Part shown: in pieces, positions 4,797-8,040 of the stretch | How positions within the stretch are numbered: position 1 is the first letter of the stretch | How the letters are laid out: every line of letters begins with the position of its first letter | Source: Rhodobacterales bacterium | GTDB taxonomy: Bacteria > Pseudomonadota > Alphaproteobacteria > Rhodobacterales > Rhodobacteraceae | Assembly (NCBI GenBank): GCA_025357355.1 | Contig: JANXPK010000502.1 | Coordinates: 1 to 8,040, forward strand | Reading direction: 5' to 3' | Length of the DNA: 8,040 nucleotides | Program-made: the position numbers and the translations under genes | Notes under the pieces: generated by a model | Databases searched by the model: none | Told to the model about the DNA's origin: nothing | Seen by the model: only the letters and a program-made list of their open reading frames with translations

Positions 4797-6569
4797 ATGG
4801 CAAACCCCGAAACCGCATCCAAATTGGACCGCATCCAGCGAACGTCTCCCTGGCTTAAGCTGGCGGTCGCCGGTCTGGTGTTTGTGGCGATCGGCGTCGT
4901 TCTGGTCACCAACCGCTTTCTTTCGGACCGTTTCACCGAAACCACCCGCAACAAGGCGGAACTGCGGCTGGCGCTGTATTCCGGCAACATGATCTCCGAG
5001 TTGCAGCGTACTTCGGTCGTGCCGCTCTTGTTGTCGCGCGACCCAGTGATTTCGCAAGCCCTGTCAAAAGGCGACTATTCTCAGACAACTGAGCGCTTGA
5101 TCCAGGTTCAGGCCGATATCGGCGTGGCCTCGATCTTGCTTTTGGACAACACAGGTCGAACGGTAGGTGCCACCAACCGCAACCTGCTGGGGACCATCTA
5201 TCACGGCCAGAACTTCTTCATCGACGCCCAGCGGTCAACCGACACGGTATTTTCGTCCTCGGAACTTCCGGGCGGCGGCTACGACTTCACCTATAGCCAG
5301 GTCATCATGGCCGACGGCAAGTCACTTGGCGTGATCGTTGTCGCCGTTGATCTGATGAAATACGAGCGTGCCTGGGCCGGATTGCAGGATGTCGTTCTGG
5401 TCGCGAGCTCGGAAGGGACGGTCATTCTGGCGACCGAACCGCGCTGGCGCGGCATGTTGCTGGACGATGTCATTGCCATTCAGGACGACCCATCATCGCT
5501 GGACCGGGCGCTCAATCAGGCGCTCAATGTCACAACAGACTGGACGCGCAACAAGCCCGATACCTACCTGAAAGGCGTGGCGTTCTTGCGAACCGATGCG
5601 CGGGTGCCGTTCCGCGGCTGGCGCATGGTTTCGTTCACCGCCTACGATTCGGTGCGCGAGCGGGTTAACGGCATCTTGGCGCTGGAGATCATGGGGTTCG
5701 CCATGCTGACGGCTCTGACTTTCTATTTGCTGTCACGCCGGGCCTGGTCGCAAACCCTGTCATTCCGGCGGGAATCTGCGGAACTGCGGCAGCTGAATGC
5801 GCGGCTGCAACGCGAGATCGCCGAACGCGAAAAGGTGCAAAAGGATCTTGCGGTTGCTGAATTGACGCTGGCACAAAGCTCCAAATTGGCGGCCTTGGGC
5901 GAGATGTCGGCCGCAGTGAGCCACGAGCTTAATCAACCATTGGCGGCGATGAAGACCTATCTTGCGGGCGCGCGCCTGCTGTTGCAGCGCAAGAGGTCTG
6001 ACGAGGCCCTGTCGTCGTTCCAAAGGATCGACGATCTGATCGACCGGATGGGGGCGATCACCCGGCAGCTCAAAAGTTATGCCCGCAAGGGCGGCGACGC
6101 CTTCGAACCGGTCGATCTCAGGCTTTGCCTTTCCTCGGCGCTGGCGATGATGGAACCGCAGCTGAAATTGCGCGTCGTCAAGATTTCGCGGACCTTGCCG
6201 CGGCAGCCGGTGATGGTGATGGCCGACCGACTGCGACTTGAACAAGTGTTGATCAACTTGTTGCGCAATGCCCTTGATGCGACCAAGGATTCCGCGCAAC
6301 CACAGATCGACCTGATCCTGTCGGCAGGCGACACCGCAACCCTGACCGTGCGCGACAATGGCCATGGGATCGAAGACCTCGATAACCTTTTCGAGCCGTT
6401 CTACACGACGAAGACTGCAGGCGAAGGTGTGGGACTGGGTCTGGCGATTTCCTCTGGGATCGTCACCGATCTTGGGGGAAGGCTGACGGCGCGCAACTCT
6501 GAACAGGGTGGCGCGGTGTTCGAAATGCAACTGCCGATCATCGGCGAAGACGTCAAAGCAGCAGAATGA
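4797..6569 (+). CDS. dctB: Sensor histidine kinase, DctB-like
   Basis: The 590-aa product has the layout of DctB, the membrane kinase that senses C4-dicarboxylates and phosphorylates DctD. A short cytosolic N-terminus is followed by TM1 (about 19-38), a large periplasmic sensor region of double-PDC/Cache type (about 40-290) and TM2 (about 292-313). A coiled-coil linker rich in Arg and Glu (about 320-360) leads to the kinase core. H376 in SHELNQPLAAMKTY is the phospho-acceptor, N491 in NLLRNALDA marks the N box, DNGHGI (520-525) the G1 box, FEPFYTTK (532-539) the F box and GLGLAIS (546-552) the G2 box. ATG 4797 is the only plausible start, since the frame is closed by TAG just upstream. It has no good ribosome binding site and may be leaderless. 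The partner regulator begins 7 bp after its stop. The ligand is inferred from family resemblance; no transporter is visible here. Confidence 0.85.
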   Translation: MANPETASKLDRIQRTSPWLKLAVAGLVFVAIGVVLVTNRFLSDRFTETTRNKAELRLALYSGNMISELQRTSVVPLLLSRDPVISQALSKGDYSQTTERLIQVQADIGVASILLLDNTGRTVGATNRNLLGTIYHGQNFFIDAQRSTDTVFSSSELPGGGYDFTYSQVIMADGKSLGVIVVAVDLMKYERAWAGLQDVVLVASSEGTVILATEPRWRGMLLDDVIAIQDDPSSLDRALNQALNVTTDWTRNKPDTYLKGVAFLRTDARVPFRGWRMVSFTAYDSVRERVNGILALEIMGFAMLTALTFYLLSRRAWSQTLSFRRESAELRQLNARLQREIAEREKVQKDLAVAELTLAQSSKLAALGEMSAAVSHELNQPLAAMKTYLAGARLLLQRKRSDEALSSFQRIDDLIDRMGAITRQLKSYARKGGDAFEPVDLRLCLSSALAMMEPQLKLRVVKISRTLPRQPVMVMADRLRLEQVLINLLRNALDATKDSAQPQIDLILSAGDTATLTVRDNGHGIEDLDNLFEPFYTTKTAGEGVGLGLAISSGIVTDLGGRLTARNSEQGGAVFEMQLPIIGEDVKAAE

Positions 6570-6576
6570 GGGACCA

Positions 6577-7905
6577 ATGGCCCGGGCAATGAAGGTGGCA
6601 ATCGTCGATGACGAGGCCGATATGCGACAGTCGATCAGCCAGTGGCTGGCCCTGTCTGGTTTTGATACCGAGACGTTTCCAAGTGCGGAGGACGCGCTGA
6701 AATCGATCGGGCCGGAGTTTCCCGGGGTTGTCGTCAGTGACATCAAGATGCCCGGCATGGACGGCATGGCGTTTCTCAAGCGGCTGATGGGGATGGATTC
6801 AGGACTGCCGGTGATCCTCATCACCGGGCACGGCGATGTGCCGATGGCGGTCGAGGCGATGCGGGTCGGGGCCTATGACTTCCTGGAAAAGCCCTTCAAC
6901 CCCGACCGGATGACCGAACTGGCCAAGCGGGCGACACAGGCGCGGCGGATGACGTTGGACAACCGGGCCCTGCGCAAAGAGTTGTCGGACGGATCGGTCC
7001 TGATGAAGAAGCTGATCGGCTCCAGCCCGGTGATGGAGCGGCTGCGGGAAGATATCCTCGACCTGGGGCAGGCCGACAGCCACGTGCTGATCGACGGTGA
7101 GACCGGCACTGGCAAGACTCTGGTCGCCCATGCCCTGCACGCGGTGGGGCCGCGGGCGGGGCGGAAGTTCGTGACGATTTCCTGCGCTGCCTGGTCGGAG
7201 GATCAGCTGGCCTCCAAGCTGTTCGGGCCGGGTGAAGATGGGGCCATTCCGTTGATCGAAGAAGCGCGGGGTGGGACGATCTGTCTGGAGGACATCGAGG
7301 CGCTGACCGGCTCGTTGCAGGCGCGGCTTTTGACGGTGATCAACGAGCAGGGCACGCCACCCGAGACGCGGATCATCGCGATCTGCAATGATCACGCGCC
7401 GGACAAGACGGTGGAGGATGCGCTGCGGCCCGACCTTTTCTATCGGCTGGGCGCGATGACGATCGTGTTGCCGCCATTGCGGATGCGGGGCGAGGACATT
7501 CTGACCCTGTTCAACCGGATGTCCGAAAGCTTTTCCGAGGAATATGGCTGCGAGGCGCCGCAAGTGACGGCACAGGAGGCGGCACAGCTGCTGCAAGCGC
7601 CGTGGCCGGGAAATGTGCGGCAACTGGTCAATATTGCCGAGCGGGCGGTGTTGCAGAACCGGCGGGGGTCGGGGTCGATTGCCAGCCTTTTGATGGCCGA
7701 CAACGAGGCGGCGGGGCCGACCCTGACCACCGAGGGCAAGCCGTTGAAGGACTATGTGGAGGCGTTCGAGCGGATGCTGATCGACAACACGATGCGGCGG
7801 CACAAGGGGTCCATCGCGGCGGTGATGGACGAGCTGTGTCTGCCCCGGCGCACGCTGAACGAGAAGATGGCGAAATATGCGCTGAGCCGGGGGGACTATG
7901 TTTAA
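6577..7905 (+). CDS. dctD: DctD-like NtrC-family response regulator lacking GAFTGA
   Basis: The 442-aa product has a receiver domain (1-125: D11/D12, phospho-acceptor D55 in VVVSDIKMPG, T83, K105), an AAA+ domain (about 145-365) and a Fis-type HTH (about 411-435, GSIAAVMDELCLPRRTL). In the AAA+ domain Walker A is GETGTGKT (174-181), the arginine-finger region LRPDLFYRL (283-291) is intact and the sensor II region is WPGNVRQL (343-350). Two features differ from normal sigma-54 activators. Between LFG (215-217) and GGT (232-234) there are only 14 residues (PGEDGAIPLIEEAR) and no GAFTGA loop. Walker B reads GGTICLEDIE, with E-D in place of the usual D-E. It probably regulates dicarboxylate uptake as the partner of the kinase 7 bp upstream, perhaps not through sigma-54. 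AGGGA lies just before ATG 6577; ATG 6589 is an alternative. It is the last gene seen in the operon. Confidence 0.87.
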   Translation: MARAMKVAIVDDEADMRQSISQWLALSGFDTETFPSAEDALKSIGPEFPGVVVSDIKMPGMDGMAFLKRLMGMDSGLPVILITGHGDVPMAVEAMRVGAYDFLEKPFNPDRMTELAKRATQARRMTLDNRALRKELSDGSVLMKKLIGSSPVMERLREDILDLGQADSHVLIDGETGTGKTLVAHALHAVGPRAGRKFVTISCAAWSEDQLASKLFGPGEDGAIPLIEEARGGTICLEDIEALTGSLQARLLTVINEQGTPPETRIIAICNDHAPDKTVEDALRPDLFYRLGAMTIVLPPLRMRGEDILTLFNRMSESFSEEYGCEAPQVTAQEAAQLLQAPWPGNVRQLVNIAERAVLQNRRGSGSIASLLMADNEAAGPTLTTEGKPLKDYVEAFERMLIDNTMRRHKGSIAAVMDELCLPRRTLNEKMAKYALSRGDYV

Positions 7906-7910
7906 GGCTT

Positions 7911-7930
7911 GGTGCGCGAAATCACGCACC
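7911..7930 (+). other. Hairpin just after the dctD-like gene
   Basis: GGTGCG (7911-7916) and CGCACC (7925-7930) can form a 6-bp stem with an 8-nt loop, 5 bp after the stop codon. No T run follows, so it is not a classical intrinsic terminator; it may protect the mRNA 3' end or assist termination. Confidence 0.35.
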
Positions 7931-7967
7931 CTGCGCGGGCGGATTGAAATTGCGCTTGTGGCTGACC

Positions 7968-8007
7968 CCGGGGGACGTCGCGTCCCCCGGACCCCCTGCG
8001 GAGTATT
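7968..8007 (+). repeat. GC-rich palindromic intergenic element downstream of the dctD-like gene
   Basis: CCGGGGGACG (7968-7977) and CGTCCCCCGG (7981-7990) form a perfect 10-bp stem with a 3-nt loop, followed by ACCCCCTGCGGAGTATTTTC. The combination of a C-rich/G-rich palindrome and GGAGTATTTT looks like the palindromic element often seen after genes in Rhodobacterales. That resemblance is from memory and was not searched. The short TTTT at 8006-8009 is too far from the stem for a standard intrinsic terminator. No gene is visible from 7906 to 8040. Confidence 0.5.
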
Positions 8008-8040
8008 TTCGAAAAGGTAAGGCGAAATTTTAGATAAGTT

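Noticed and set aside
6799..7929. 376-codon minus-strand ORF, with a similar 354-codon one at 5760-6824
   Set aside because: Both are antisense to clearly recognisable dctB/dctD-like genes, are rich in Arg, His, Gln and Pro and lack domains, as expected for shadows of GC-rich genes.

Overview
The window looks like chromosomal DNA from an alphaproteobacterium of the order Rhodobacterales (Roseobacter/Rhodobacter group). The evidence is GC-rich coding sequence with matching codon use, an RlmB/TrmH-family methyltransferase, a stand-alone small PurQ, a DctB/DctD two-component pair, and the style of the intergenic palindromes. The assignment rests on recognising protein families by eye; no search was run.

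Layout, left to right. (1) Positions 1-754, minus: a glycosyltransferase-like protein (GT-A type, DxD motif) that runs off the left edge. (2) 755-1233: an intergenic stretch with a possible 42-codon secreted peptide (plus) and copy A of a 158-bp repeat. (3) 1234-2031, minus: dimethylarginine dimethylaminohydrolase. (4) 2179-2262, minus: tRNA-Tyr(GUA) with a good sigma-70 promoter. (5) 2393-3178, plus: the 23S rRNA 2'-O-methyltransferase rlmB, divergent from the tRNA. (6) 3236-3323: a structured, possibly pseudoknotted RNA segment ending in a strong intrinsic terminator only 16 nt before the next start codon. (7) 3340-3762, plus: a small CoA-binding (YccU-like) protein. (8) 3763-4070: an intergenic stretch holding copy B of the repeat, inverted relative to copy A. 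(9) 4071-4739, plus: purQ. (10) 4797-6569 and 6577-7905, plus: a DctB-like sensor kinase and its DctD-like response regulator in one operon. (11) 7906-8040: hairpins, including a long GC-rich palindrome.

How the genes fit together. tRNA-Tyr and rlmB serve translation, purQ serves purine synthesis, ddaH degrades methylated arginines, and the dctBD-like pair senses an external ligand (probably a C4-dicarboxylate) and controls transcription. The window is a patchwork of small housekeeping units, not one pathway.

The strongest unexplained signals are three. First, a 158-bp intergenic element is present twice in inverted orientation (131/158 identical by my gapless hand alignment). It carries four direct repeats in exact 11-bp phase plus CtrA-like and GANTC motifs. 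Second, the DctD-like regulator has lost the GAFTGA loop needed to contact sigma-54 and has its Walker B acidic pair swapped. Third, the RNA upstream of the CoA-binding gene has a hairpin whose loop can pair downstream, directly ahead of a terminator.
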